DNA from: Callaeas wilsoni
Lineage: Eukaryota; Chordata; Aves; Passeriformes; Callaeidae
Direction: 5' to 3'
Assembly: GCA_013398955.1 (NCBI GenBank)
Contig: VWPU01002055.1
Location: 164,445 to 228,444, forward strand
Length of the DNA stretch: 64,000 nt
Shown: positions 51,955-63,982 of the stretch, in pieces
How positions within the stretch are numbered: the first letter of the stretch is position 1
How the letters are laid out: each line of letters opens with the position of its first letter
Notes under the pieces: model-generated
Told to the model about the DNA's origin: nothing
Databases searched by the model: none
What the model saw: only the letters and a program-made list of their open reading frames with translations
Translations under genes and position numbers: made by a program

Positions 51955-53363
51955 TCAGACTTATGTAAGTTGATGGTCCTGGTGCACGGCATCCCTGGAG
52001 GTGTTCATGGAGCTGGCAGGTGTCTCCGTGACACTGCCTGTCCTTTTTGAAATGTTTCTGATGACCTGAAGGCAGTTGCTGTCATGCCCCTCTTTACGAC
52101 AAGCAAAAAGCAAGATCCAAGGAACTACAGGCTTGACAGCCTTAACTCTGTCCCTGGAAAATTTCGGACCAGGTATTTGTAGAAGTCATTTCTTGCCTGA
52201 GGAGATCATGCCTGACCAACCTCAGTGCCCTCTGTGGTGAGGTGACTGGCAGCTGTGGCAGGCAGGGGATGCTTTGTATCTTCATTTTAGCCAGGCCTTT
52301 GTCACAGTCTCCAATTGTCTCCTTATCACAAAACTGATGAGAAAAAAGCTGGACAAGTGGATTATAAAGTGAAAAAAAAATTAGTTTGACTGCCAAAACT
52401 CAGAGAATTGTTATCAGCAATGCAAAGTTCAGCTGGTAGGCAGTAGCTTAGTGTCTTCATTAACAACCTGGATGACAGAGAGCACTCTGTGCAAGCTTGA
52501 GGATGGCACTGAATTGGAGGAGGCAGTCAATGCACTGGATGGCAGGAAAAGCTAGAGGAACCTGAACAGGCCAGAGAAACAGGCTGGCCAGAAGCTCAGC
52601 AGAAGCTCTCTCAATAAGAGTATGTACAAGGCCTTGCATCTGGGATGGAAATACCCCATGCAGCAAGCTGAGGGGCAGGCTGAGGGGACAGCTCTCCGGC
52701 AAGCACCAGTGCAACGAAGGGCCTGGGGGTCCTGGTGGACAAGTTGAATATGAACCAGCAGGTGTGCCCAGGAAGAGTAGGCTGACGGCATTCTGTATTA
52801 TTAAAACTTGTAGGCAATGCATATCCAGAAAAGTGATCCTTTCCCTGTGCTTGACACTTGTAAGACATATCTGGAGTACTATGCCCAGGTCTGGGCTACC
52901 TAGCACATGAAGGATATCGACATGCTGAGTGACTCCAGAAAAAAAGATGCTCAGGGTACTGGAAAGCATGGCGTACAAGGAGTAGGTGAGAGAACTGGGC
53001 CTGTTCAGCATGAATGTGAAAAAGCTAAGGGGAAACCTTTTTACTATGTTCCAACTGCACTGGAAGACAAGAGAAGATGCCTCCAGACTCTCTTCAGAGA
53101 TGCACTGTAATAGGACAGAACACAAATGGAAACATGAGGAATTTCTATCAGATATTCAGGGAGGGGAGTGGTGTCTGAAATTACCACGATGGTGGTTAAA
53201 AAGAGCAACAGGTTGCCCAGAGAGATGGTGGAATCCATTCTGGGACTTTTCAAGGCTCGACACAGCCTTACCCATCCTGATGTCATGATACTTGTTTTGA
53301 GTAAGATGTTGGACTAGATGGCCTCTGGATACCCTTTGTGTCCTGAAGAACAACTCTGTGATA
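51955..53363 (+). mobile_element. Longest CR1 LINE copy, ORF2 core to 3' end, plus strand
   Basis: About 1.4 kb that follows CR1 in order. AAGTTGATGGTCCTGGTGCA near 51966 matches the region before the reverse transcriptase core. GGAACTACAGGCTTGACAGC near 52119 matches the N-Y-R-P-V-S segment. At about 52286-52345 one frame reads S-Q-A-F-V-T-V-S-N-C-L-L, the counterpart of S-K-A-F-D-T-V-S-H-S-I-L. At 52493-52516 it reads K-L-E-D-G-T-E-L, the counterpart of K-F-A-D-D-T-K-L. CCTGGGGGTCCTGGTGGACA near 52722 and GGTTGCCCAGAGAGATGGTG near 53211 are 3' landmarks, and TTGGACTAGATGGCCTCTGG near 53311 leads to the end. The second catalytic aspartate is glycine, and there are stops and small indels throughout, so it is dead. 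The 221-codon antisense frame at 52460-53125 and the overlapping frames near it are shadows of this repeat. Confidence 0.92.
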
Positions 53364-54247
53364 AAACCTAAAATTACAGCGAGTGTTTATTTACAGAGTT
53401 TTTGGAAATTTGAAAAATGTTAAAAAATAAACTATATAATATGGCTATTATATATTTTAAATAGATGGAAAGCCAAATTCCTTTGCAAATAGGTATTGCT
53501 ATTTGAAATGGACACACACAGGTTATGGATCGCATTGTGCAAAAAGCAGATGTCAAATTTGAGAAACTGTGTCATTTAAAATTTGAGAACAGTTGCTATT
53601 ATTTTAGCAAAATGCTAAAAAAAAATTAATTTGCTTAGATTTCTTAGAAATACCTACTTTGTTGATTTCTTACAATTTTTTTCAATTGTTTTCCATGCAG
53701 ATAATTAAGGAAACCTTCAGACACATTTCACTTGGTTACAGATGTATCATTTACAGTGTAATACATTTTCAGAGTTTTATAAAATTGTATTTATTGTTGC
53801 TTTCATTTTTTGCCTTTTAAAATGTGAAAGATGTGATTTCATTTTCTAACAGCTTATTTGTACAGTGTTATAAAAAAACATGGCATCTCTAGGAAAGTTA
53901 TGTCCAATGACTATGGTAAAAATATGAAGCTCACTTCCAATAAGATCTATGGCAAAATGCTGTGAAGAAGTATGAACTTGAAAACATTTATCATCTTAAG
54001 GTGAAAAGTAAGCTTGCAGCATGAAAATATCAAATATTTTATTTATGAAGAATCTAATCATACGTCTTTACGGCTGCACAGCTTAACGTCACACTTTCTG
54101 AATTCTTCATATGCTAGATGTGGTCTCTGGAAGCCCACATACCTCACACATGGATACTATAAAAATATACAGAAGAGCTTTTAAGCAATATGTATGTCGT
54201 AAGAGACATGTGTATGTATGTTGAAGTGACACCATAAAGAGTTCATG
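53364..54247. other. AT-rich sequence, no gene recognised
   Basis: Nothing coding or repetitive recognised. Confidence 0.45.
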
Positions 54248-54292
54248 ACCTTAGAGCTCTTTTCCAGCCTTCGTGATTCTATGATTTTATGA
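54248..54292 (+). repeat. Short CR1 3' tail, plus strand
   Basis: CCTTAGAGCTCTTTTCCAGC, CTTCG and TGATTCTATGATTTTATGA match the end of CR1 with its repeated ATTCTATG octamer. Upstream similarity is lost within a few tens of bases, so it is a very short truncated insertion. Confidence 0.75.
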
Positions 54293-56286
54293 TGCAGTTA
54301 ATGCTGCCTAGGAAAAGAGTTAAAGCAATAGCAATTTAATCAATATCTTATTATAAGCATGATATGAGAACTTGTGAAAAAGGCTTGCTACCCAAGACCC
54401 ACAAAAATATGAACAATCCTTACTTGTAGACTCGTAGAGCTTATTAAAATTAATATGTTTCTCTAAATTAAACCTTTTATGAAAAACAGGAGGAAAGTTT
54501 CTAGCCATTTCTTTCCCTTGTAGATTTTTAATAAAATCCAGGTATGACTGAATGAATCCAGAAAACACAATCTACCCTGGACAACATATTTCAAGTTCAG
54601 TACTCTCAGCTGGCTTTTAGCTACTGAAACTAAAAGGTATATTAATATGAAACAAAGTTTTATTTTTTCAAAGTTAAGTTCTTCATTATTGCAAATTGCA
54701 AAGAAGAACATGGTGAAAAGCAATTTAAAATACACTTGAAACTAATAGCACCTTCCAATTACGAAGTAAGACTTTACTTTAACCGAAATTTACAATTTAG
54801 ACTCATTTTTATCATGTATAGCAAGAAATTTCAAGGAACTCTGGCAGAAGGAGAAAATATGCCTTAATATATAGGAAAAAAAGGAGTAATGGAAATGATA
54901 GTAAGAAAAGACTTATTTTTTTAGGTCTGAATATCTATAAAAATTGGCTTAATTGCAGTTTTCATGTTTTAATGTTTACTGTATTGTGTCAATTTAATGT
55001 AATTTACAGTTTCAATATACTTCTATTACCTGAACTGAACAACCACTTCAATACAGTAATACTGTGTTTCACTAACTTTTCTTTTCCTCTAAAGAATTTT
55101 TGGGTGAATTAATTATAGTCAAGACACCAAATATAGACATCCAGATCTCACTAACACTACAGTTATTTTATCTTTATTACTGAAGACCTTTGCCTACATG
55201 CAACAGTACATGATGATTTAGTTCACCAAGACTGACAGGCTACTCTTTATGATTCGACAGCATGTCACTGTAGTAGGTATGTTGACTATTTAATGTCTTT
55301 AGAAAGTCTCTTAGGGTGTTCACTAACTCATAAAATTAACTTTCATTGTCCTCTTGCATGAGTACTGATGACAAAGTGTAGTTTTATTACAAGAGAGAAA
55401 ATGTCTAATAGTTTCTTAAGTAAAACATTTTTCTTCAGTGATTTAATTTATAAAGTTTTGCCTTCCATGAATTATATTCAGTGCTTCAAAGCACATAGTA
55501 ACCTTTCAGTATTTCAATGGTCCTCTTTTGGGGTACTGTACAAACCCTCAGAATTGACATTGTCAAACTGTCACGAATCTACCTGATGCATGTCAAAGCC
55601 TCACTATTCAGAACTGGTGACTAGACACCTGAGCGGTAAAAAACCATAGTGAATTTTCACTCTGTCTCTTCACTACAATGTGTCCATGTATGACTACCTC
55701 AGCAAAGCAGTATTAGCTCTTGGCAAAAAGCATTCATCTAGGCTGAAAGGCTGTCAGCAGCAATATCGTAGATGTCAATTAGAATAAAGTATGCGATGCA
55801 AACACATTTGCCAATTACATGCATTAGACCTCATAATGGCTGATGTCACAAATGTAGTTTGGTGATAAATTATCTTAAGGACAGTAATTACATTTTTCCA
55901 TCAGTTGAATATACCCATTTTGAAGTTACAAAACAAGATCCACAGAGAAAGTCTCCCTTCAGACAACAGAAACAACTGAAATGTCAGGGTGTGTGGTTGC
56001 TTGCTGTATTTTTTTTTTTCAAGTTAGACCCAGCTTTTACTTCTAAGTATTCAGAATTGTGTTGAAGAGATTGAAAAGCAAATAAGTAACTGAAATAGGG
56101 ACTACAAAAAAAAATTTACATAGACCAGATCATTTGGATCCAGTCCAACTCCCAATCCAATATGGGGAGGATGGCATCCAAGGTAAGAAAGGAGAACAGT
56201 GATGGAGACAGTGGCAGTTGCATATAAAGCTACGTGGCAGAATATCCAGTACTGGCAATTTTTAGATCATTAGTCAGCTCAAGATG
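54293..56286. other. AT-rich sequence, no gene recognised
   Basis: Antisense frames at 54320-54735 and a plus frame at 55368-55586 have no recognisable domains. The 55735-55880 part is a candidate conserved non-coding stretch. A T-run lies near 56010-56019. Confidence 0.45.
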
Positions 56287-56354
56287 CGGAGTTGGACTCA
56301 ACGGTCCTTATGCGTCCCTTTCAACTTGACATAGTCTATAATTCCATGATTTAA
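56287..56354 (+). repeat. CR1-type 3' tail, plus strand
   Basis: GCGGAGTTGGACTCAACGGT, CCTTATGCGTCCCTTTCAAC, and ATAGTCTATAATTCCATGAT match a CR1 or CR1-tailed SINE end (GAGTTGGACTCGATGATCCTT type, then ATTCTATG-like octamers). The source body is not recognised upstream, so LINE and SINE origin cannot be separated. Confidence 0.65.
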
Positions 56355-56574
56355 TAATTTCATTAACGTTCAAAAGTTAATACGAACACCTTAAATAAAA
56401 TTCAGAAAGATTCTACAATCTGTGTTACCTAAATGATCAGAACTACTTTTTTGCCTAAACGTATATATTTTATTTCATTTTTAAAATTAAAAGTATCATG
56501 CAATACAATTACAGACAACTGTAAAGAGGTTTCTGTCATGAATATAAGTGTGAAGCTTGCAGTAAGCATAAAAG

Positions 56575-57130
56575 ATGTGCTGCTCGCTGCTAAGGAATCT
56601 TCCCAGTCTCACAAGACTCTTTCAGCCCGGCTCCCAACACCAGAGACTTGCAGGGCTGGGGCCGATCCCCCTGCACAGCGGCGGCCCCGCTGACCCGAGG
56701 GGGTCCCGCTTGCCTCCCCGCACACCCCACACTCAGCCAGGGCAGCTTTTGTCACCGCATCCACCCCAGGTTTCCCAGGGCCGAGGCTCAGATGTCTCCT
56801 TCCATAAAGCCATTTGCTCACGGCGCGGTAGCGCAGGAACAGCCCGAGCCGGTGCCTCCGAGGAGGGACCCCGAACGAGGGATGCCCTGGGTTTTAAACC
56901 TTCCCGGTCCAAGGGCGCCGAGGTGCCGCTGTCCCTGCCGAGCCCTGGGCTCCTGCCGTGTCTGCCAGCGCCCACCCGGCCGCGCCGCAGGTCCCCGGGC
57001 CTTTGTGGTGCGAGGGGCCGGCAGCTCCCGGCCTCTCGTCTCCGGCTCTCGGCACCCAGGGCTCAGCAGCCTGAGCTGCAGCTGCAGCCCCACACACCCG
57101 CACCCATCGAGTCCTCAACGCCTGCCCCTT
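56575..57130. promoter_or_regulatory. Orphan CpG-rich island
   Basis: Roughly 550 bases that are strikingly GC- and CpG-rich, with dense CG dinucleotides between 56680 and 57110 (for example CACGGCGCGGTAGCGC at 56820). Flanks on both sides are AT-rich. CpG retention of this kind is typical of unmethylated vertebrate promoters, so this could be the start of a gene or long non-coding RNA on either strand, or a recently inserted GC-rich element. Plus-strand frames of 214 and 186 codons and several antisense frames are open here, but their proteins are just proline-, serine-, arginine- and glycine-rich with no domain, as expected of chance frames in GC-rich DNA. No convincing TATA box is seen. 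Possible splice donors (minus GTGAGC near 56816, minus GTAAGG near 57210) are weak. An LTR at 57350-57715 points toward the island. Confidence 0.6.
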
Positions 57131-57411
57131 CAGCAAACGGAACTGACAATGCAAGTGATGGGGATGATGGTCAAAGGAAGCAAAACTCTAAGAGTTCAAG
57201 GGAACTAATTCCTTACTAATCATAGTGTTTGTAAAAAGACTGAGTCATTTCCCCAGTCAGATCTTTAGCCTTTTATTAATCTAAATACCTCCCAAAATTT
57301 CAAAAATCACTGACTTCTATCAGCAGCAAAGAAGAGTCTTGGAGGAGAATGTACGGAAAATCACGCTATGAAGAGCCAATGTCCATAAAGGAGACAGAGG
57401 AGTCCTGCAAC

Positions 57412-57417
57412 TTTATT
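57412..57417 (-). terminator. Poly-A signal of the LTR
   Basis: TTTATT on the plus strand, so AATAAA on the minus strand, inside a short palindrome (CTTTATTCGAATAAAG) about 65 bases before the retroviral 3' end. It is at the expected place for the R region. Confidence 0.6.
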
Positions 57418-57482
57418 CGAATAAAGGGAGAGAGTCCACTGGGCCACATGCCCGCACAGTTTTCTCGACATTTCGGAGGGCG

Positions 57483-57500
57483 CAGCCTCCTTTTATCCTA
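57483..57500 (-). promoter_or_regulatory. TATA-like box of the LTR
   Basis: On the minus strand GGATAAAAGGAGG lies about 75 bases before the poly-A signal. A GC-rich inverted sequence (GGAGGCTGCGCCCTCC) follows directly, a layout that suits the start of R. An alternative TATA-like motif, CATATATGG, lies about 90 bases further upstream. Confidence 0.4.
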
Positions 57501-57715
57501 AACTCCCGGCTGCATGTTGCCCTCTTCCATTCCCCACTGGCTGAGGTAGCGGGAAGGTATGATATTCCCGAACCGCCTGCCATATATGCCCCCTTGAACC
57601 TGTCATTTTAGCCCAAAGCTCAGAAACTCAGGCTTGTAGACACCCACCCGTCTGTTTCAGGACTCGGTTTGTCTGGGCTCTGTAACAAACCTGCTCCTTG
57701 AAGTTAACAGAGACA

Positions 57716-60700
57716 TTAAGAGCCACTGCAAAGACGGTAGCGCCCATACCTTCACCCACGGAATTGTTTGCAAAGACATTAGCTCACATCTTCCCTATCA
57801 GGAACTTAAGCTCTACATCTGCTTGCTTTCAGTGGTTCATCAGAAAAGACACAGAGCAGGAGTTTCTCCTCTGCCTCTGAACTCAGCTCAGCTATACTTC
57901 ATAGATAACTCACCCTGGGTGAAGGCGTATCTCTAGGTAAAACTTAGTATCTAAGAGTTGGACACATGCTGGCTTTAGAAAAGAATAACACTGATTTAAT
58001 CGTAGCTGATTATGAGAGGTCTGGCTAGCCAAAATTCAAACTACGTAAAAATTACATTTTTCAGAAAAGAGCTATTGTAAGCTATGCAATAGCATTTTAG
58101 TGAGGATGCAGTTACGGCATGCACAGACATATAGTAATTAAGACATTTGTAAAGATAATGTGCTAAAGTCATGTGTTTTTTTTATGAACACTTTATCATA
58201 TATGGCAGGAGTGTGACCTTTGCAGGGGGATATAAATGTGTATAGACACACATACACATGTACACACATCTACACAACAAAACCAGGGGTTTAGGGTCTA
58301 ACAATGACAACTGCTGCCTCAGCAAGTGAAATCCAGAGGGCACGAAAATTAACTGTTGGCAAAAAAAAGAGATTAATTATTTCACTGATGAACTGCATCC
58401 ATACAGAATGGAAATAACTTTATTCAGAAAATAATGAAAAAAATTCTTATCTACCACAAAAAGGGAGTGCATAAAAAACTGAAGTTAGGCCTAAAACTTC
58501 TGAAGAAGTAATTAAATAGAAATGAGGCAGAAATTGTTTGTATTATATAGAATGTATTAACACCACTGGTAATCTATGAGGTAGTGTAAATTGTGCATCT
58601 AAATTCCCTATATCATGAAAGGGAAAGAGAGTGCCTTTAAAAGACATTGAAATTTAGGACTTTTAAAATAGGTGCCTCAAGTTTAGACAGCAGGGCTAGA
58701 TCTCAATGTACATTTCCATCCGCTGTTCACTTACTGGCATATTCTGATCAAACTACTTAAAAACAGGGAAAGTCTTGCACCAAAACAAATACAATTTAAC
58801 AGCTGAACAACTAATGAGTTTAGAAAAATACTTACGTAGTTAAAAAAAAAACAACTAGAAGTTATTCTAATAAGATTCAAAAAATCAGAGCTAAAAATGT
58901 TTGATTTATTTCGTCAGTTTTAATAGGTACTAGATCTGTGTTAGTTAAGGAAGCAGAGAGACAAACAAGAATAAATTGGAGACCACTATTCAGACCAAAA
59001 ATAACCAAAATATTAATTCTGAGAAAACTACTGAGATTCATATATTGCATTTGGAAAAAATCCAAATGAAAGAGCAAATATCACATAGCAGAGCTAGTGT
59101 ACATACAGGAAAAAGCTTAAGCCAATTTTGCAATACTGTCAGGAAATAATCTTTCATAAAAAACTTGAAGTTTCCACAGAGTTTCTGTCTGTATTCATGT
59201 TCTCCCAAAATATTTTACCCAACACAGGTCTTGGTCACTTGTCTCCTCTACCTCTAGCATCCCCTTACTGATCTTTCTGCAATTAATTTTCCAGTCTTTC
59301 TGTATAAACACAAGCTTATTATCAAGTAAATGGCAATTTCTACACGTACTTATAATTTTAATAAATGTAATGTGCATTATATTGATTATATGCTAATTCA
59401 GAATATCTATTGTTTTCTTCTAGGTTCTCTTAAACGTTGATGAAATTTCATTTCTACACTGAGGACAAAGTTGGGAATTTAGAAGAAAATTTGAATTTTT
59501 TTTAAGAAAGTAGTCTCAGGAAGGCTTGCAAAATGCCTATTCTCAACTTTTTTTGGCAGCAGTGGTTAGCTTCTAAATCCAACTCATGAAAACATTCTGT
59601 TGTTTTTTGGGCTTTTAAGAACGAGAACAGGATAAAAGGATAAAACAGGATAAAAGAATAATCTCCTTCTGTAGAAGTCTTAACATATCCCTGCACCTGT
59701 TGTAGATCTCAGTCTGGAAGGAGAACAGTGATTCCATGTTCAGTTTCCAGTTCCTACCACATTTATATTCATACATTTTTAATAGGAGTACAAGGACAGA
59801 TCTGCTCTTCTTCTTTCCATCCTTAGGAGTGACTGTAAGAACCTGATGAGGGCTATTCCCTTGATGGATTTAAGTCTCACAGCTAAAGGGGATTTTCCTA
59901 CACATTGTTCAACTCAGAATGTAATCAAGTCAAGTCAAAGTCAGCTGATGTTTTACAGAGCTTAATTCAAAAATGTGACATTTTACAGACGAGTACATTA
60001 TAACAAGGTTGAACAGCTGAATAGTAGTTCAGCTTTTGGAGAGTGAAATCCAGGTATTTTCTTTAAATTTAAAAGAAGTAGTAAGATTAGAGGGCAAGAC
60101 AGGAAGCAATTGAGTTAGCAGCCTTCCACCACTTCAATAACATATAAATAGGTAGGTCTAGCTTCCTGACTGTAAAATCCTTTGTCCCAACTCTATTTAA
60201 AATACAGCTTTGATTCATTCAATCAACACTTTATCATTCTCAACATGAACTTATGTGAACTGTTTGCCACTGATTTGACTATTCTCCTCCAAAGAATACA
60301 CCAATAATAATCTAACATATTTTCTTCTAATTCCTGTTATATTTCTCCATTGATATCACTTTTTACTGGCTTATAAAAGAAAGATTTTATTAAAATACAG
60401 CCAATAGACTGCTGTGCTAGTATTGACATAACCTTCTTGATCTCCCATCTATAAACTGAATGCAGAGAATGAAGCAGAGACAGAATATATCTGATGTTCC
60501 TGACTGAGAAATAACATTACTCCAAATGCACATAGTAACAAATTTTATGTCTTAAAAATTAGTGACATAGGTAATTTTGGAGGAACAGACCAGTGGGTTA
60601 GGTGGCTGCTCATTCTAGGTACTTATCTTAATATCTCAGGGTATTTAAACATGTTTGAAACACAAAACAAAACAAAGTAGAAAAAAAATACTAAACCCCT

Positions 60701-63700
60701 CCCACAAGAAACCCTCCTCCATAACCCCCAAATCAAACACCAAAAATCTCAACCATCACAGATTCATTGTGCTTAGAGTTGAAGCTGTGATAAGAGGAAA
60801 GGTCAGGTGATTAAAATCCAAGTTATTTTGATTAGGAGATATTATGGTGAGCAGAGGAAAACTAAAGAAAGTCTGGTCAGTGGAATGTCAATCTAGTCAA
60901 TGGATACCTGAACTGGTCAGTTCAGATATCACCTGAACATGCTTTAATCCATGTTAACTTCACAGCTGGAAGAAAAAATACCCATGTTTAAGTTTATTAA
61001 TGTTTTAATATTCAAAATAATCTGTTTAAGCTAATAAAACCTATGGAGGCTAAATTACATTATATAGCTGTATCCATGCAACAGTCCATCTTAATGTAGG
61101 AGTTCTTATATCACATAGGGCATTTCTAACTCATGGACATTTGACTCTGGTTTGTGCTTTTTACCTTGTTAGACTGCAGAGTCACATACACTACAGTTTG
61201 TGGGTAAAGAGATCCATTTTAGCCACCTTTCTAACTCCTTTATCATTCTTTTTCAGAATGCCATTAAGATATAGTCTGCTGATGGCTATAAAAATGAGAA
61301 ATCTGAAAATGACTGTATGTGTTATGTCTTGAAGCTATACTAAAAGTCATTAAAATTATCCAATAAAGAATGGAGTTAATCATTAGTTTCAAGTTTGATA
61401 TATTAGTGGAATGCTCTGTCATCACAAGAATCTTTGTTCTTTTTATCATCTATCCCTATGAAGTTTTTACATTAGCTACAAAATTGGTTGTCTCAATGAC
61501 AGGTACAGTCTTCTTTAAGGACAGGCAGTTTTTGCTCTCAAAATATACTTGCCTAATCAGGATTCCACAGGGAACATAGGAACACTGGGTTATATATAGC
61601 CAGAAAAAAAGTTTGAGTAAGCACAATCATTCTAAAATTAAAAATATTTTGTCAATTAATGTTTAAACTATGAGAAATTCCTTATCTTTGCTCAAGATTC
61701 TAGCCTAAAATGTTATCATTTGTTGAGTCATACGTTCACACTTGTTGTATTTCTTTGTTGACTTCACATTAATCTGAGGAAGAATACATGTACATAAATA
61801 CTGCAAAGAAAATAGAAATACAATAAAAATTAATTCATCTACAAATTGCATTCTGAAATAACTAAGAGTTCTATTCGTATTTTTATTCTTTTTATGTTTT
61901 CACTGTCTAAGAAGTAGATGTATCCAGGTTCAATTAATTCTACATTAGAGAATCAATTGGCTTTTATAAAAGAACTCAGCAACAACACAATTGTGGAAAT
62001 ATTTAAGCAGAAACTGTTTTCAAAAAGTATTCTCTTTTAGAAGGCTAGCTAACTTTGAATACTATGGAGGTGAAAAAAGAGAAAGACGTGATACCAAAAA
62101 ACTGAATCTTCACTGTCAGAGGAAAAATAAATAGTCCAATTGACACAAATGTAGTAAACTGTATTTACAAACATGGATCCCACATGTCCTAGCATTAACA
62201 TCTTAAAACACTTCATTTATTGGCCCACAGAATTTGGATACTTGGGACTATTTCCAAACAGTTCTATGTGTTTTAGGCAGGTAATCTACATAAAAAGCAA
62301 CATTGGACATTTAGTACCATGTTAGTTTGCCAACAGCGATCTTAAAAGAGGTTCATCATTCAAAAAAAGAAATACATCTTTTTAAACAGAGTTGTTATTT
62401 ACTCTGAAAGTTTAAAATTTAAATGTATTTCATCATAGCATATGAAAGACAAGCATGTACTTGGCAGTACACATAGAGTACTTCTTTAAAAAAAGAAAAT
62501 TCTTCACTTTTGTCTTTTTTTTAATGGGATATTGCTTTCCTTAAAAATTATTTAAAATGCTTGATACACAGCTCCACAGCACACAAGGGTCAGAGAAGCC
62601 AACATACTGTATTTCAAAATATCCCCAAAACCCATCATGTTAGTTCAGTATATTTTTTGACAAAATCATAGACACTGATGCAGTCAATTGAAAATTAATG
62701 TAGAAAAAGTTTAGATTACTAACACACTTCAAAGGCATCTAAATTAACTGACTAGAAAGTGAGAAACAATATAGATTTTTTTTGTTAATTCTCCTGTGTT
62801 TGAATATGATTAAGAAAGCAATGAGGATATTAGAATGCATGAAGAATGACTTGAAAAATTACTCAGGAAATGTCATCATGGCACACTCAGAGATCATGGA
62901 TACAATCCTCTCTGGAATCAGCTACACAATATTGATCGCCTCCACTAAAATTCCTCAGTGCTCCCAACAGTCCAGAGAGGAGAAATTAGAAGTGTAATTA
63001 TTCAATCTGTAGCATTTGCAGGTAGTCTTGAGGCAAAAAATATTCAACAACAGAATTTGACATTAGTATGGATAATAAAAATATTCAGTCTCAAAAGTTT
63101 GAGAGAGGCAAACATGAAACTCTGATAACCAGTTCTGACATAAAAACTAGATTTGAGGCAACTTTATAGCAAAAATACCCAGAAGATATCCCAGTGTACA
63201 TGTGTACTGTGTAACTCTCACTTAACACGAGACATAAGTAAACATCACTCTAGGCATGTTATTGAGCAGCAAAACCAGATTCAGTTCTTACTTTTCTTAC
63301 TCTCTGATAGTGTAAAATGATGGGAAGAAATCATAAATCTGTAAATTGTAGATTAATATTTTGTTTTTGAAGTTATGTCTAGCTATCCTATTAATCTACA
63401 TAAACATAAGCAAGGCCATCTATGTTTTGCCAGCACATATCTATGATCCACTAAAACGTGTTTTTTTTGCTGGTGGACCTGAAATAGCTTTCTCAGTTTC
63501 TACTGATACGGTTTCTTGAGTCAATATATTGGAGTTTCCTCTTACTACAATAGGGTTTTGAAATACAAGTAATGTTGTATTTTCTCTGCCACTACTCAGC
63601 CACGTAAGAGTACTTAGGAGCCTGGCACTTAATCACAGAGTTGGGGAGAGTGGGAAGTAGCCTATGATACTCTGCATTCATTGTCTCAAACATCTCTGAT

Positions 63701-63982
63701 GTCCTTCCTGTTATTTGGGTCACAAAAAGACTTACTTCCAACATAAATACAGGTTTTATACATACAGCTACACATACATATATTAAATATAAATTTACAT
63801 TTGAAAAAGATGAGAATTTTATATTTTAAAAAAGTCCTTAATAAATGTGCATTTCTTATCTCCATCCGCTAATAGTCATTTAATGAATGCCCCAGAAAGT
63901 GAGATGTCAGGCAGTTCAGAGTACTCTCTTAGAATGCTACTTCTAGTACTTCTCAGAAAGTGTTCAATTTCATTAACACTTC
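57716..63982. other. AT-rich sequence, no gene recognised
   Basis: No exon or named repeat recognised in about 6.3 kb. There is an AC/AT-rich stretch at 58238-58280, tandem GGATAAAA-type units at 59626-59660, and a G-poor, A/C-rich stretch at 60660-60750. All reading frames are short and featureless. Confidence 0.45.
59626..59660. repeat. Small tandem repeat of GGATAAAA units
   Basis: ACAGGATAAAAGGATAAAAC followed by AGGATAAAAGAATAA gives about three and a half related 8-10 base units with small length differences. Confidence 0.65.

Larger units (their letters stand above)
57350..57715 (-). mobile_element. Complete short ERV LTR, minus strand
   Basis: On the minus strand it starts TGTCTCTGTTAACTTCAAGG at 57715 and ends with TTTTCCGTACA at 57350, giving TG...CA-type termini and a length of about 366 bases. 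In between are GGCATATATGG near 57580, GGATAAAAGGAGGCTGCGCC near 57488 (TATA-like box plus a GC-rich hairpin), AATGTCGAGAAAACTGTGCG near 57466, and CTTTATTCGAATAAAGTTGC with the poly-A signal at 57412-57417. This matches a songbird ERV LTR as I remember it, perhaps of ERVK type, but the subfamily is uncertain. No internal retroviral sequence flanks it, so it is a solo LTR. The 5-bp flanks do not obviously match. Confidence 0.82.

Noticed and set aside
52460..53125. 221-codon antisense reading frame
   Set aside because: It lies wholly inside and opposite to a plus-strand CR1 copy whose landmarks are clear on the other strand. The frame is a by-product of the repeat.
56165..56195. Splice donor for an exon, at CCAAGGTAAGAAAGG
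   Set aside because: The donor match is good, but the sequence before it has no open frame of note and no matching acceptor was seen. A single donor-like motif is expected by chance.
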